A stretch of 49,084 nt of DNA from a virus: positions 1-49,084 of IMG/VR virus record IMGVR_UViG_3300008448_000141. One strand, written 5' to 3'. Below are positions 36,979 through 45,401 of the stretch, piece after piece. Every line of letters starts with the position of its first letter. Positions within the stretch are counted from its first letter, which is position 1. Position numbers and translations under genes: made by a program. The notes under the pieces were generated by a model. That model was not told where the DNA came from. It did not search any database and saw only the letters and a list, made by a program, of their open reading frames with translations.

Positions 36979-38810
36979 TATTTTGTTGTTACTGTAACTG
37001 TAATTGCATATGGATCTAATTCATCCAATGTTATGATTCTATTATATGTGGAGGAAACGATTCTTTTTGCTGGATATGCAACAATACGCATCATGCCGTC
37101 AGTACTAGCCAATGCAGTTGGTGCAAAATTTTTGAGTGTTACTGTACCAGAAGAATAATCAACTACACCAGCATTTGTATCTGCTGTTGAACTAACCAAC
37201 ATATTTTTTACACCATTCTCAAAGTAATATGTTTGTAGTGTTCCGTGGTTAGTATCAGATTCTTCAAAATAAACAGCAGGATAGAAGTTAACTTTTGCAT
37301 CATATTGTGAAAAAGACGGTGTAATTGTTACTCTTTTCTCACCAAATCCTTTTTCCAATTGATTACCAAAATTAATAATATAATCTAAGTTTTTATTAAA
37401 TGTTGGTATAAGTCTCTTTTGTAGATAAAGATCAAAATCAACTGCAACAATAGAAGCATTTAATCCTTTAACATATGTTATTAAATCTGAAAGAATAAAT
37501 GTTGAATTGAATGTATTTAAATTTGCGTTACAGAAAGTGATGATACCTTGTCTAACTAAAGTTTTAATTTGTGCAGCAGTCAATGTTGTTTTGTTTTGAT
37601 CGTACAGAATGTCACTCTTTAGAATTAAATAAACATAATCAACTTCTACCAATTCTGGTGTTACTGTTACCACAGAAATTGGTTTAATAACATCTTCAAG
37701 TATAACTTGTTTTTCATAGTCTGTCAAATTGTACGCACCTTGTGGTTTGATTGCAATTAAGACTTGACCGTAACGAGGTGGATTATTTTCTTCACCACCC
37801 CAAACAGAAACAGCTTGAATTGGTATATTAAATTTATTTTGTTGAATAACTGTCATGTAATCATTTTTTGTAACTGCACGGCCTTGAGCTGCGTATGCTT
37901 TTGGTGCCTGAAATTTAATAGAATCTACACTTTCTCTGTTAGATCCAAAAGAAGCTTTTTGTAAAGGTGTTATTGTTGGGTTGCCGTAACCACTCACACT
38001 TTGTGTTATAGTAAAATTATTTGCACCTCTGGATGATGTACCTCTTGTAACAATGTATGAAATGTATACAATGTTTCCATTATCTAATTTTTTACCTAAT
38101 ACTCCATCGCCAAATTGAATTTCGTATTTTCCATCAATACTTTCTTGCAAGAAAAATACTTTACTTGTATCTTCTAATGTTAGATGGTTTGTTGCAAGTG
38201 TGTAAGTATCAGAAGTGTTATCGATTGATGATTTTTGTACGATAACAGAAATTGATGATGTGTCTACCGTTACTTCTGGTATACTAAAAAGAAGTTTTGG
38301 ATTTGTTGACAAATTAACAACGTATGTCAAACGAGCTGGTATACCTTGTTTTAATGTTACATTTGAAAATAAAGCGATATTATTTGAAGTGTTTACTGTA
38401 GTTTCATCAACCGTTACAAAGTTATAGTTGATACTGTTAACAGCTTCAGAAATAAAATTGGTAAATTTTGGTAATGTTAATGAACCTTCTACCACATTAT
38501 TAAATTGAATATTTACTTTGGCTGTTGGTGCAGTATAAGATTGTGGAGAATAATTTAAAAGTTTTGCATGAGAAACAACTGATGCTCTTTGAGTAGCTGT
38601 ATCTAAAAACATCTCATTTGCAACCATATTTAAATAATAAGCATTGTATTGTGTATTATACGCCAATATGTCAATTAATGTTGCAAGTGCAGAACCTTCA
38701 TAGTTATAGTCATTTAATACGTTTTGAGATTTTAAATAAGTTTTTAGATTTTGTTTTATCGTATCAAAATCTAATTCTGTTATTTTCATTTCTGAGTTTG
38801 CGCCAGCCAT
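36978..38810 (-). CDS. gp6: Baseplate wedge protein gp6 (J-like)
   Basis: At 610 aa this is close to T4 gp6 (660 aa). The N-terminal core is typical: FDTIKQNLKTYLKSQNVLND, then DILAYNTQYNAYYLNMVANE and TATQRASVVSHAKLLNY. The middle (SIDGKYEIQFGDGVLGKKLD, YIVTRGTSSRGANNF) and a later VTKNDYMTVIQQ-type helix match baseplate J-like proteins. Gp6 forms the inner ring that joins the six wedges and holds gp25 and gp53. It lies directly downstream of gp25, as expected for this conserved pair. Confidence 0.88.
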   Translation of the reverse strand: MAGANSEMKITELDFDTIKQNLKTYLKSQNVLNDYNYEGSALATLIDILAYNTQYNAYYLNMVANEMFLDTATQRASVVSHAKLLNYSPQSYTAPTAKVNIQFNNVVEGSLTLPKFTNFISEAVNSINYNFVTVDETTVNTSNNIALFSNVTLKQGIPARLTYVVNLSTNPKLLFSIPEVTVDTSSISVIVQKSSIDNTSDTYTLATNHLTLEDTSKVFFLQESIDGKYEIQFGDGVLGKKLDNGNIVYISYIVTRGTSSRGANNFTITQSVSGYGNPTITPLQKASFGSNRESVDSIKFQAPKAYAAQGRAVTKNDYMTVIQQNKFNIPIQAVSVWGGEENNPPRYGQVLIAIKPQGAYNLTDYEKQVILEDVIKPISVVTVTPELVEVDYVYLILKSDILYDQNKTTLTAAQIKTLVRQGIITFCNANLNTFNSTFILSDLITYVKGLNASIVAVDFDLYLQKRLIPTFNKNLDYIINFGNQLEKGFGEKRVTITPSFSQYDAKVNFYPAVYFEESDTNHGTLQTYYFENGVKNMLVSSTADTNAGVVDYSSGTVTLKNFAPTALASTDGMMRIVAYPAKRIVSSTYNRIITLDELDPYAITVTVTTK

Positions 38811-38811
38811 T

Positions 38812-39201
38812 TTATCTATTTCTCTCTAAAATAAGTTGCACTTCTATAGGTGTTGTTGAATTTTCCATGTAGAATGACAAGCTCAATGAATATGCGTTTT
38901 TATCTGGTTGTGGGTTTACGTGTAAACTTTTTATGATTGCTCTAGGTTCATATTTTTCCAACATTGATCTACATTCTTTTTCTAAAGCTATACCAGTCAA
39001 AGGTGATATCAACTCAAATAAGAGTGCGTCAAGATTGGATCCTAGGTCAGGATTAAAAGGTCTTTCAAATTTTCTGGTAGACAATAAATTGCGAATAGAC
39101 CTAAGAACTGCTTTTTCGTTATAACTTAAAGCAATATCTTTGGTTACCGGTTTTTTGGTAAAAGTAAAATCTATATCGGAATATATTATTTCGGTTGCCA
39201 T
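38812..39201 (-). CDS. gp25: Baseplate wedge protein gp25
   Basis: The 129-aa length fits T4 gp25 (132 aa). Diagnostic stretches are DIALSYNEKAVLRSIRNLLS, then RKFERPFNPDLGSNLDALLF and the C-terminal IIKSLHVNPQPDKNAYSLSL. Gp25/gpW-like proteins sit in the wedge core and nucleate sheath polymerisation; family members occur in all contractile injection systems. It is followed one base later by gp6. Confidence 0.92.
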   Translation of the reverse strand: MATEIIYSDIDFTFTKKPVTKDIALSYNEKAVLRSIRNLLSTRKFERPFNPDLGSNLDALLFELISPLTGIALEKECRSMLEKYEPRAIIKSLHVNPQPDKNAYSLSLSFYMENSTTPIEVQLILERNR

Positions 39202-39211
39202 CTGTTATTTA

Positions 39212-40030
39212 TTACCCTATCCTATCAAGTAGTTTATCAGATCCTACATAATTCTTCAATAAAGCAGATTCTGAGTTACCTATATCTTTGAATTGAATGA
39301 CATTCTGTACTTTGTCTACTGTAGTTTTAACATTTGTGTAATAAGTAATATCGTGGGTTTGTCTGGTTGACAAAAAGGTATTGATATTTGTCATTAATGT
39401 GTTAAGAGTGGTTTTTATGGAAGATGAAAGGTTTGAACTTTTACTTGTAGAACCAAATTCATCAGTACTAACCGATACAGAATTTTGCACCGTACTTGAA
39501 TATGGTGCAAAAGAAACTGCGTTAGCACCAACCTGTGGTCCAACTAAAACACTAGTAAAAGAACCCATCATAACCGAAGTATTAGTAATGTCATCAGTTT
39601 GATTTGAAATGTATACAAGTTGTTTTGAATAATTAACTGCAGGTCTATAATAAGGATTTACCGTATCATTTGGATCCCATGCAGTTACACCAGAAATTCT
39701 ATTTGTATGTGCCAAAAAGTTTGTTGATGTCTGCAACAAAGCATAAGACACATTGGCTACAGTTTCTAATCCAGAACAACCATTGGCCCAATAGTAAATA
39801 TTATTTGCTGTGTTTATAATTGTTGATGTATTGGTTGAACAAGGATTTTTAAAATAACCTCCAACAGTATTGTTTGTAACATCCTGTGCCATCCAAGAAT
39901 CCATAAATGGAGGCATTTTGTCCAACATATTTAAAGTATTTTGTGGATATTCTTCTACTGCACCATTTGGATCATCAAAGTTGTAACCCAATGTATCATA
40001 AAATCCTTCTGCATTTTCAATTTTTGCCAT
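39212..40030 (-). CDS. Unassigned baseplate-region protein (272 aa)
   Basis: The start is set at ATG 40030 because AAGAGGT lies just upstream, overlapping the stop of the needle gene. An in-frame ATG at 40060 would overlap the needle gene and lacks that site. Sequence features: YPQNTLNMLDKMPPFMDSWM, a Thr/Asn/Ser-rich middle, and a C-terminal helical part with TLNTLMTNINTFLSTRQTHD and TTVDKVQNVIQFKD. No family is recognised. Lying between the needle and gp25, it is probably a virion protein. Confidence 0.6.
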   Translation of the reverse strand: MAKIENAEGFYDTLGYNFDDPNGAVEEYPQNTLNMLDKMPPFMDSWMAQDVTNNTVGGYFKNPCSTNTSTIINTANNIYYWANGCSGLETVANVSYALLQTSTNFLAHTNRISGVTAWDPNDTVNPYYRPAVNYSKQLVYISNQTDDITNTSVMMGSFTSVLVGPQVGANAVSFAPYSSTVQNSVSVSTDEFGSTSKSSNLSSSIKTTLNTLMTNINTFLSTRQTHDITYYTNVKTTVDKVQNVIQFKDIGNSESALLKNYVGSDKLLDRIG

Positions 40031-40040
40031 TATTAACCTC

Positions 40041-40898
40041 TTAAACCATTGGTGGGCCAATTAATGGTGTTGGTGCACCAAGATTGCCCGTGTGTACATG
40101 AGAATTATACATAGATACGTTTATCACATCAGTCATCCAAATTGCCTGCATAACAGAAAATAGTCCTAATGGTGCAACCACACTACCTATTGGTGCAAAA
40201 ATACTACCAATAACATGAATACAACCTGGAACGGCTACAGGTGTTGCTGGTGTTGGCCAACCGAGTGACAAACCACCAGTTGAAGAACAGAAACCATATG
40301 GTCCTGCATACACACCCATGTTTGCATTGATACGACTTTCTGCTGTCAATGAATCACATACAATTGAACCATTTACATACATATCAGAGTTTACATCAAG
40401 CGAAAAAGCACCAGATAATCTTACTGCACCGCCAAAGTTTTCATTTGCTTTGAGTGCAATATCCATGTCACCAAGAAATTCCATTTCACCTTTTGCTCTG
40501 AGATTATAATCACCTTGAACAATCATGTTATAGTCACCGTCAACCCTAGTTGACATATCACCTTTTACGTGCATATTTGCATCGCCATGTATGGTAATAT
40601 TGCAAAAACCTTTGATTTCTACGTTATTTTTGCCTGCAATAATCTGATAATTGTCACCAAAGACTTTATACACCTGGTCACCGTTAGTATGCATCTCAAT
40701 AAAGTTTTTTGATTTGCCGTGCTGCAGGCGAATACGTTCTCTGGATGGCGTATCATCCATTTCAAACTTATGACCAGATTCCGTTTGTGTTACACGATTA
40801 TATGGGTATAATGCAGGAAACTCTGGTGATTGAGATTCTGGTTCTTGCCATAAACTAGTATCCCTAGGTTCTTTGGGATTTTGCACATCATCAGCCAT
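40041..40898 (-). CDS. Central spike (needle) protein with HxH tip
   Basis: After an early segment (TESGHKFEMDDTPSRERIRL, QHGKSKNFIEMHTNGDQVYK), residues about 85-160 repeat V.GD-type strands (INITIHGDANMHVKGDMST-like, RVDGDYNMIVQGDYNLRAKG). This is the intertwined beta-helix of gp5/VgrG-type spikes. The C terminus (MYNSHVHTGNLG) carries H267-V-H269; HxH motifs at the apex of spikes such as P2 gpV bind an iron ion. In T4 the helix is the C-terminal part of gp5, whereas here it is a separate gene two genes downstream of the OB-fold gene. It overlaps the preceding gene as TAATG. It should form the membrane-piercing needle. Confidence 0.82.
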   Translation of the reverse strand: MADDVQNPKEPRDTSLWQEPESQSPEFPALYPYNRVTQTESGHKFEMDDTPSRERIRLQHGKSKNFIEMHTNGDQVYKVFGDNYQIIAGKNNVEIKGFCNITIHGDANMHVKGDMSTRVDGDYNMIVQGDYNLRAKGEMEFLGDMDIALKANENFGGAVRLSGAFSLDVNSDMYVNGSIVCDSLTAESRINANMGVYAGPYGFCSSTGGLSLGWPTPATPVAVPGCIHVIGSIFAPIGSVVAPLGLFSVMQAIWMTDVINVSMYNSHVHTGNLGAPTPLIGPPMV

Positions 40899-41782
40899 TA
40901 TGCAGGACCTTTACTGTCACTTGGTGAAAAATTTTGAATTATATTTTGTTCTATTTGTGCAGGAGTTGGTATAGTTGATCCAACTTTCTTCAATATTTGA
41001 TCAGAAGCTCTAAGATCAGCTGCACTTGTTGGTGAAGTTAAACCTGTTGTTGCAGCACCTGCAATTGCAACCGTATTTGTAACAACTTGTTGAGCACCAA
41101 CCAAAACTTGTTGAGCTGCTGTAAAAACTTCTCCTGCGGCGCCGATTAAATCTTTATAACTTCCAGGTGGATCTCCTACACCAAATTGATCAAAAGCTCC
41201 GGTAGCATCACCGGCAGCTGCTGCTTCTTCTGCTAAAACTTCCGACCAAACATCAGCAAATAATGATCCTATTGCTTTTAATATTTGGCCAATACAACCT
41301 TTAAACCACGATAATACTCTAGCTGGTAAACTAAGAATCCATTGTAAAATGGCTTTTAATCTAATGATAACAGCAAGAACATATTTTTGAAAATCTAAAA
41401 TTGGTTTAATGTATTCTTTATATATTGTCTTTATTTCTTGCGCTATTTGTTTAAGTTTATTAATCAATGCTGATGGTACACCAGAAGGATCTCCTAAACC
41501 CAAAAATCTTTGAATTGCTCTAATACCAGTTCGAACAGCTTGAGCGATTGCTTTTAGAAACTTTTTAACACCTATGTTTTTCTTTAACTCCAAAGAAAAG
41601 TCACAAGAATGTGCTCTAGATGCATTTGTTGCAGATGTACTACTATTTGCAACACGACCTACGGCTGGTGATGGTATTGTTGGTATTCCAACTACTTGAG
41701 AATCGTATGTATAATTTGGTCTAGGTGCATTGGTTTCTATACCAGATGCATTTGTTGGAGCTAATTTTGCATCACTTGCCAT
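40898..41782 (-). CDS. Amphipathic helix-rich protein between hub and needle (294 aa)
   Basis: Residues 1-65 are polar and low in complexity. Residues about 66-185 are a basic, amphipathic and locally hydrophobic helical region (KKFLKAIAQAVRTGIRAIQR, FQKYVLAVIIRLKAILQWIL, ARVLSWFKGCIGQILKAIGS). Residues 205-260 are Ala/Val-rich (AAQQVLVGAQQVVTNTVAIA). No family is recognised. It is translationally coupled by TAATG on both sides, to the OB-fold protein and to the needle. It could be a spike-loading chaperone, a cargo released with the needle, or a membrane-active effector; all three are inferences. Confidence 0.6.
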   Translation of the reverse strand: MASDAKLAPTNASGIETNAPRPNYTYDSQVVGIPTIPSPAVGRVANSSTSATNASRAHSCDFSLELKKNIGVKKFLKAIAQAVRTGIRAIQRFLGLGDPSGVPSALINKLKQIAQEIKTIYKEYIKPILDFQKYVLAVIIRLKAILQWILSLPARVLSWFKGCIGQILKAIGSLFADVWSEVLAEEAAAAGDATGAFDQFGVGDPPGSYKDLIGAAGEVFTAAQQVLVGAQQVVTNTVAIAGAATTGLTSPTSAADLRASDQILKKVGSTIPTPAQIEQNIIQNFSPSDSKGPA

Positions 41783-42243
41783 TATGCGTCCCTCTCAGCG
41801 TTTGATTGATTAACATAAATTGATTCACCGTAAAAGTTTTCTTCACCTTGTACATCTGCATCAGTTGATGATTGTGTGCCACCAACAGATGATGGTGTCA
41901 AGTCAAACGATTGTGAACTCGATGTGCCAGATCCTGGTCTAGAAGATGCACCTCTTTTTATACCAGGCAGAACACCCATCATGACAGGAAACTGTGCTGC
42001 ATCACCATCCATGAAAAACCCCACAACCCAATCACCAATTCTAGGTGTACTAAAGGTATCAGCGTTATTTATTGGATGCATAGCAGATGCCCAAGGCAAA
42101 TCTTTGGTTGGTAATTTTTGTTGATTGTTATCATGCCAACCAAATATTCTAACTTGACAGCGAGCGAGGCCCAATGGATCAACTCTAGTCTCCACAACAC
42201 CAACCCACCAACGAAAACCATCTTTACCTAAAAAATTTTCCAT
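41782..42243 (-). CDS. gp5: Hub OB-fold protein, gp5 N-terminal type (no lysozyme)
   Basis: Residues 1-95 match the gp5/gpV OB-fold: WWVGVVETRVDPLGLARCQV, RIFGWH, LPTKDLPWASAMHPI, IGDWVVGFFMDGDAAQFPVM and MGVLPG. T4 gp5 continues with a lysozyme domain and the needle helix. Here the protein ends at 153 aa after a Ser-rich linker and an acidic DADVQGEENFYGESI tail. The start overlaps the gp27-like gene as TAATG and the end overlaps the amphipathic-protein gene the same way. It should adapt the hub to the spike. The tail motif recurs in the upstream hub protein. Confidence 0.82.
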   Translation of the reverse strand: MENFLGKDGFRWWVGVVETRVDPLGLARCQVRIFGWHDNNQQKLPTKDLPWASAMHPINNADTFSTPRIGDWVVGFFMDGDAAQFPVMMGVLPGIKRGASSRPGSGTSSSQSFDLTPSSVGGTQSSTDADVQGEENFYGESIYVNQSNAERDA

Positions 42244-43778
42244 TAAATCGATTCACCATAAGTATTGTTTCCGTAAAAATCTTCATTGCCTTGTATATCT
42301 GCATCTGCGTTAACATTATTGTTAACAACATTGACATTTATGGCTTCACCATAAAAGTTTTCTCCACCTTGAATATCTGCATCACCAAAGCCAGTTCGTA
42401 AATTTGAAATGTCATTGTAAAAATCTGTTATGCCAGATAAAGACCTATTTTGTGCAGTATCTTGATCGATATCTGCATGGTCTTGTATAGAACTGTCTTT
42501 AGCAACCTCTAAAACTGTTTGATATACTGATGGTGCAACAATAACGTGCCGCACGGCATTTACCAAATATCTTCCAGAGAAAAATTTATCAAGTTCTTTA
42601 TTAGTTCCTGTTGATAAAGAATATAAATTAAATTCAATTACTTGACCTGGAGTAATATTTGGATCTCCTGGTATTGTCATTTTTAAAACATTATAATTTG
42701 CCATAGCCAACTCTGCGGTTCTATGTGGCACAAATTTTTCTATTCTTATATCTTCACCAAGAGTTTCTTTTGATCCATTTATAAATGGTACATTATTTTG
42801 ATCTTTATTTGTAACTACTAATTTAAGTTTACCTTCAGGTGATTGTGTCTGAGTTGCGCCTTTTTTATTTCTTTTAAAATTTACTGCATCACCAGGATTT
42901 AAACGTTTTTTATAATTTTGATTGTAATTGTAATCAGTTACATTAAAGTTTCTTGTTAAAGGATCTATTGAAATTAATCGATTTGAAAAAGTTCCAGAAT
43001 CAATATCTTCTAACATATCATGTGTTTTAATAACTTCAAAATTTAATACACTTATCATGTCAGATTGAAAATTTTGATATTGATCTGGTAAATTTAAAGC
43101 TTGATATTTGTATTTTGCGTATGATTTTTGTCCCATCATACGTGATAACGAATCGAATTGAAAGCCATTTTTATTCTCAAAAAATATCATATCAGCAGTT
43201 TCGCCACCATTGTATAGTGGTCGAGCATAGTTTGATAACCAACTGATTGCTTCGATAGGTTTTGCTCTTGGTATTACAAAATCATACAAACCACTTGTAG
43301 GTAATATGTTTAGTTTTGATGTTGGTATTCTTAACTCTAAATTTAGAATTGTTGCAACCATTTCAGATATTGGTTTGTCTTTAAATACTCTCACAACCTT
43401 TGACTGTTCAGACAATAACAATTCTTCTGAACAAAAATATAAAGTATAGAATTCCACCATCATATTGCCTGAAGGTGTTCTTGGTCCAATCTTGTATACT
43501 CTAAATTTTTTCTTTACTCCAGAGTTACCACCAGAACCTAAACTCTTATCAAATTGCACCTCTATAATTTCATTACCACTTAGTTGTAACTTTTGTATAA
43601 GACCTAAAGCATCTGAAATTGTAACAAAACCAGAAGTTACAAAACCATATAAATCTTCATAATATGAAAACTCATACATTAACTGTTTAATGTCTATTTG
43701 TACATTATTTCCAGTAATTAAATTTAATTTTTCAAGAGAAAAATCTTGTGCAAAAGCTAATCCTGAACCAATAGCCAT
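42243..43778 (-). CDS. gp27: Baseplate hub protein, gp27-like (511 aa)
   Basis: The N terminus (NVQIDIKQLMYEFSYYEDLY, GFVTSGFVTISDALGLIQKL) and DKPISEMVATILN, then YDFVIPRAKPIEAISWLSNY match the tail-hub fold of T4 gp27 and gpD-type proteins, which form the trimeric ring between tube and spike. Beta regions at about residues 285-440 (GDPNITPGQVIEFNLYSL; GRYLVNAVRHVI) are the second tube-like domain. The last 60 residues are disordered and carry two copies of DADIQG.E.FYG. T4 gp27 is 391 aa, so this tail is additional. It lies 1 nt after gp53 and overlaps the OB gene. Confidence 0.75.
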   Translation of the reverse strand: MAIGSGLAFAQDFSLEKLNLITGNNVQIDIKQLMYEFSYYEDLYGFVTSGFVTISDALGLIQKLQLSGNEIIEVQFDKSLGSGGNSGVKKKFRVYKIGPRTPSGNMMVEFYTLYFCSEELLLSEQSKVVRVFKDKPISEMVATILNLELRIPTSKLNILPTSGLYDFVIPRAKPIEAISWLSNYARPLYNGGETADMIFFENKNGFQFDSLSRMMGQKSYAKYKYQALNLPDQYQNFQSDMISVLNFEVIKTHDMLEDIDSGTFSNRLISIDPLTRNFNVTDYNYNQNYKKRLNPGDAVNFKRNKKGATQTQSPEGKLKLVVTNKDQNNVPFINGSKETLGEDIRIEKFVPHRTAELAMANYNVLKMTIPGDPNITPGQVIEFNLYSLSTGTNKELDKFFSGRYLVNAVRHVIVAPSVYQTVLEVAKDSSIQDHADIDQDTAQNRSLSGITDFYNDISNLRTGFGDADIQGGENFYGEAINVNVVNNNVNADADIQGNEDFYGNNTYGESI

Positions 43779-43779
43779 A

Positions 43780-44382
43780 TTATGCCATCAATTCCAAAAG
43801 TTCTTTTTCCAACTGGTCTGCATATGCAGCATTGATTAATTTTATTTTTCTCTTTTTTTCATTTAAATTATACTCATAATCATATACAGAAACGGATCTT
43901 TTTGTTATTACAATTTCTACTTGGCCTGTTGCTGTTGTAACAATCGATTTTGATTCTACGGTAGAATCCCATGTTTCTTGATCAACCCGCACAGAAAAAG
44001 TAACTTTTCTATTTGTTGTTAATTCTGTTTGAGTTATTACTTTTTCATAATGATTTAAAAGATTTTGTGTATTAACATTGGGATATTTTGATTCCATGTA
44101 ATTTTTAAAAACAATAGACTCTAAAGGCCAACCCCATTGTGCATCTAATATATTGTTTGGCAATAAAACCATCCAAAACCTAAAAGGATCATCATAATAT
44201 TTGGCTGCAATAATTTCTGGTGTATCCGATTCTTGTATATCATATTCATAGTAGATTGATGAATTTTGTAATATTGCAGGTCTAACACTTGCTCTTGCTA
44301 ATAAATTGGTATAAAGTATGGAATTACCATTCTTTGTATAAACAACTGTTGGAAGAGTATCAAAATATCTTAATGAACCCAT
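43780..44382 (-). CDS. gp53: Baseplate wedge protein gp53
   Basis: The 200-aa length fits T4 gp53 (196 aa). The key segment is YEYDIQESDTPEIIAAKYYD followed by DPFRFWMVLLPNNILDAQWG and WPL, the LysM-like core by which gp53 clamps the wedges around the hub. The C terminus is charged and helical (YDYEYNLNEKKRKIKLINAA). It lies 1 nt after gp48 and 1 nt before the hub gene. Confidence 0.92.
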   Translation of the reverse strand: MGSLRYFDTLPTVVYTKNGNSILYTNLLARASVRPAILQNSSIYYEYDIQESDTPEIIAAKYYDDPFRFWMVLLPNNILDAQWGWPLESIVFKNYMESKYPNVNTQNLLNHYEKVITQTELTTNRKVTFSVRVDQETWDSTVESKSIVTTATGQVEIVITKRSVSVYDYEYNLNEKKRKIKLINAAYADQLEKELLELMA

Positions 44383-44383
44383 T

Positions 44384-45364
44384 TTAATATCCTTGATTAA
44401 TCATGTTTTTATCTATGAGTTCTATTTCTTTAAAATTCATAGTCAATGTTGTTTGAACCGGAGCTCCATCACTATGAGCAGACCATCCATTAGGTGCATA
44501 ATTAACATCAATAGATGTTATAACACTTTCTGCAACTTTTGTAATGTGTTTATTTCTTACACCATTAAATAAAAAATCTACTTCAAAAGTATTAGGTATG
44601 TCATATAACATTCCAGCCACTCCACTACGAATCGTTGGTGCAGCTGCACTTCTAAATTCTTTTACTATATTTCTGACTTCTATAGCTTCTTCTCTTGAAG
44701 TTGGTGTAAATGTAAATGCTAATTGATAGTCTCTAAATGTTATGCCATCAAATAAAACTTGTTCTCTTGGATTTATAGCCAAACCACCAGTATTCAATAA
44801 TAATTTTGTTACTGGTGAGTTTGCAATAGATCCTACAGTTTGAGATAGTTTTCCTAAACCAGGTATGGCACTAGATGCTGCCAGAGCTACATCTTTTAAA
44901 CTGGTTGCTCCATAACTTGGAGTATAAGGAAATGCAACAGTATCTGGCATATATAACGCTATAGTTTTAATTGGTGTTTTTTTTCTTTGTACAAAACTTG
45001 CATCTTTTAAAGCCGCTCGGCCACTTTCTGCAATTCCAGTAGCAACTTGGCCAGCTGCACTCCAAAGTTTTCCAATTCGATCCGTCGCAGATTGATCTTC
45101 GCCACCTACAGCGCTCGAAGCAGTTTCAAAGGCACCTGATACAGATTTGGCAGTATTTGTAGCGAGTTGAGAAGGTTCGATTTTATTAATCGTAAAATGA
45201 ATATAATGACCTTTTGTTGCAGAACTTAAATCTTTTGGATATTTGTAACCAGCAAGATCATATCGAGAAGTTCCGAATAAAACACCTAAAGGTCCACCAG
45301 GTACATTAGTTATTCCAGGTATGGCAACTCCACCAAGAGAATCGGGGATAGAAATGATGGCCAT
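44384..45364 (-). CDS. gp48: Baseplate tail-tube cap gp48
   Basis: This 326-aa protein is somewhat shorter than T4 gp48 (364 aa). The core is recognisable: NTGGLAINPREQVLFDGITF, RDYQLAFTFTPTSREEAIEV, VRNIVKEFRSAAAP, then a final LTMNFKEIELIDK strand of the tail-tube fold. A Ser/Ala-rich insertion at about residues 65-120 is predicted helical. Gp48 starts the tube on the hub. It is the first gene of the leftward block and has an exact TATAAATA 30 nt upstream. Confidence 0.88.
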   Translation of the reverse strand: MAIISIPDSLGGVAIPGITNVPGGPLGVLFGTSRYDLAGYKYPKDLSSATKGHYIHFTINKIEPSQLATNTAKSVSGAFETASSAVGGEDQSATDRIGKLWSAAGQVATGIAESGRAALKDASFVQRKKTPIKTIALYMPDTVAFPYTPSYGATSLKDVALAASSAIPGLGKLSQTVGSIANSPVTKLLLNTGGLAINPREQVLFDGITFRDYQLAFTFTPTSREEAIEVRNIVKEFRSAAAPTIRSGVAGMLYDIPNTFEVDFLFNGVRNKHITKVAESVITSIDVNYAPNGWSAHSDGAPVQTTLTMNFKEIELIDKNMINQGY

Positions 45365-45400
45365 GAGATTGTCTTTCTAAGGTTGAATATACATATTTAT
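45365..45400. promoter_or_regulatory. Divergent intergenic region gp48/gp4
   Basis: This 36-bp gap separates the leftward baseplate block from rightward gp4. It contains most of the leftward TATAAATA. No rightward late octamer is visible here, and gp4 has no clear Shine-Dalgarno, so the rightward promoter may lie inside the gp48 gene or be weak. Confidence 0.6.
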
Positions 45401-45401
45401 A
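45394..45401 (-). promoter_or_regulatory. Late promoter TATAAATA for the baseplate operon
   Basis: An exact T4 late consensus on the minus strand, 30 nt before the gp48 ATG. Its last base overlaps the first base of the gp4 start codon on the other strand. Confidence 0.6.

Noticed and set aside
39206-39213. AATAAATA before gp25
   Set aside because: It is only 5 nt from the start codon, too close to serve as a promoter for gp25.
40031-40060. Longer N terminus for the 272-aa protein starting at 40060
   Set aside because: It would overlap the needle gene by 20 bases; ATG 40030 has AAGAGGT just upstream.
40898-42243. Tail lysozyme domain as in T4 gp5
   Set aside because: Neither the 153-aa OB protein nor the 294-aa protein shows the E..D..T lysozyme pattern or suitable length.
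45202-45207. Sigma70-like TATAAT upstream of gp4 inside gp48
   Set aside because: The nearest TTGAGA is 29 nt away, too far for a -35 element; AT-rich coding DNA gives such hexamers by chance.
45383-45400. TTG start six codons upstream for gp4
   Set aside because: ATG 45401 begins the family-like MAYQGLF sequence; the upstream residues NIHIY have no support and the TTG has no ribosome binding site.
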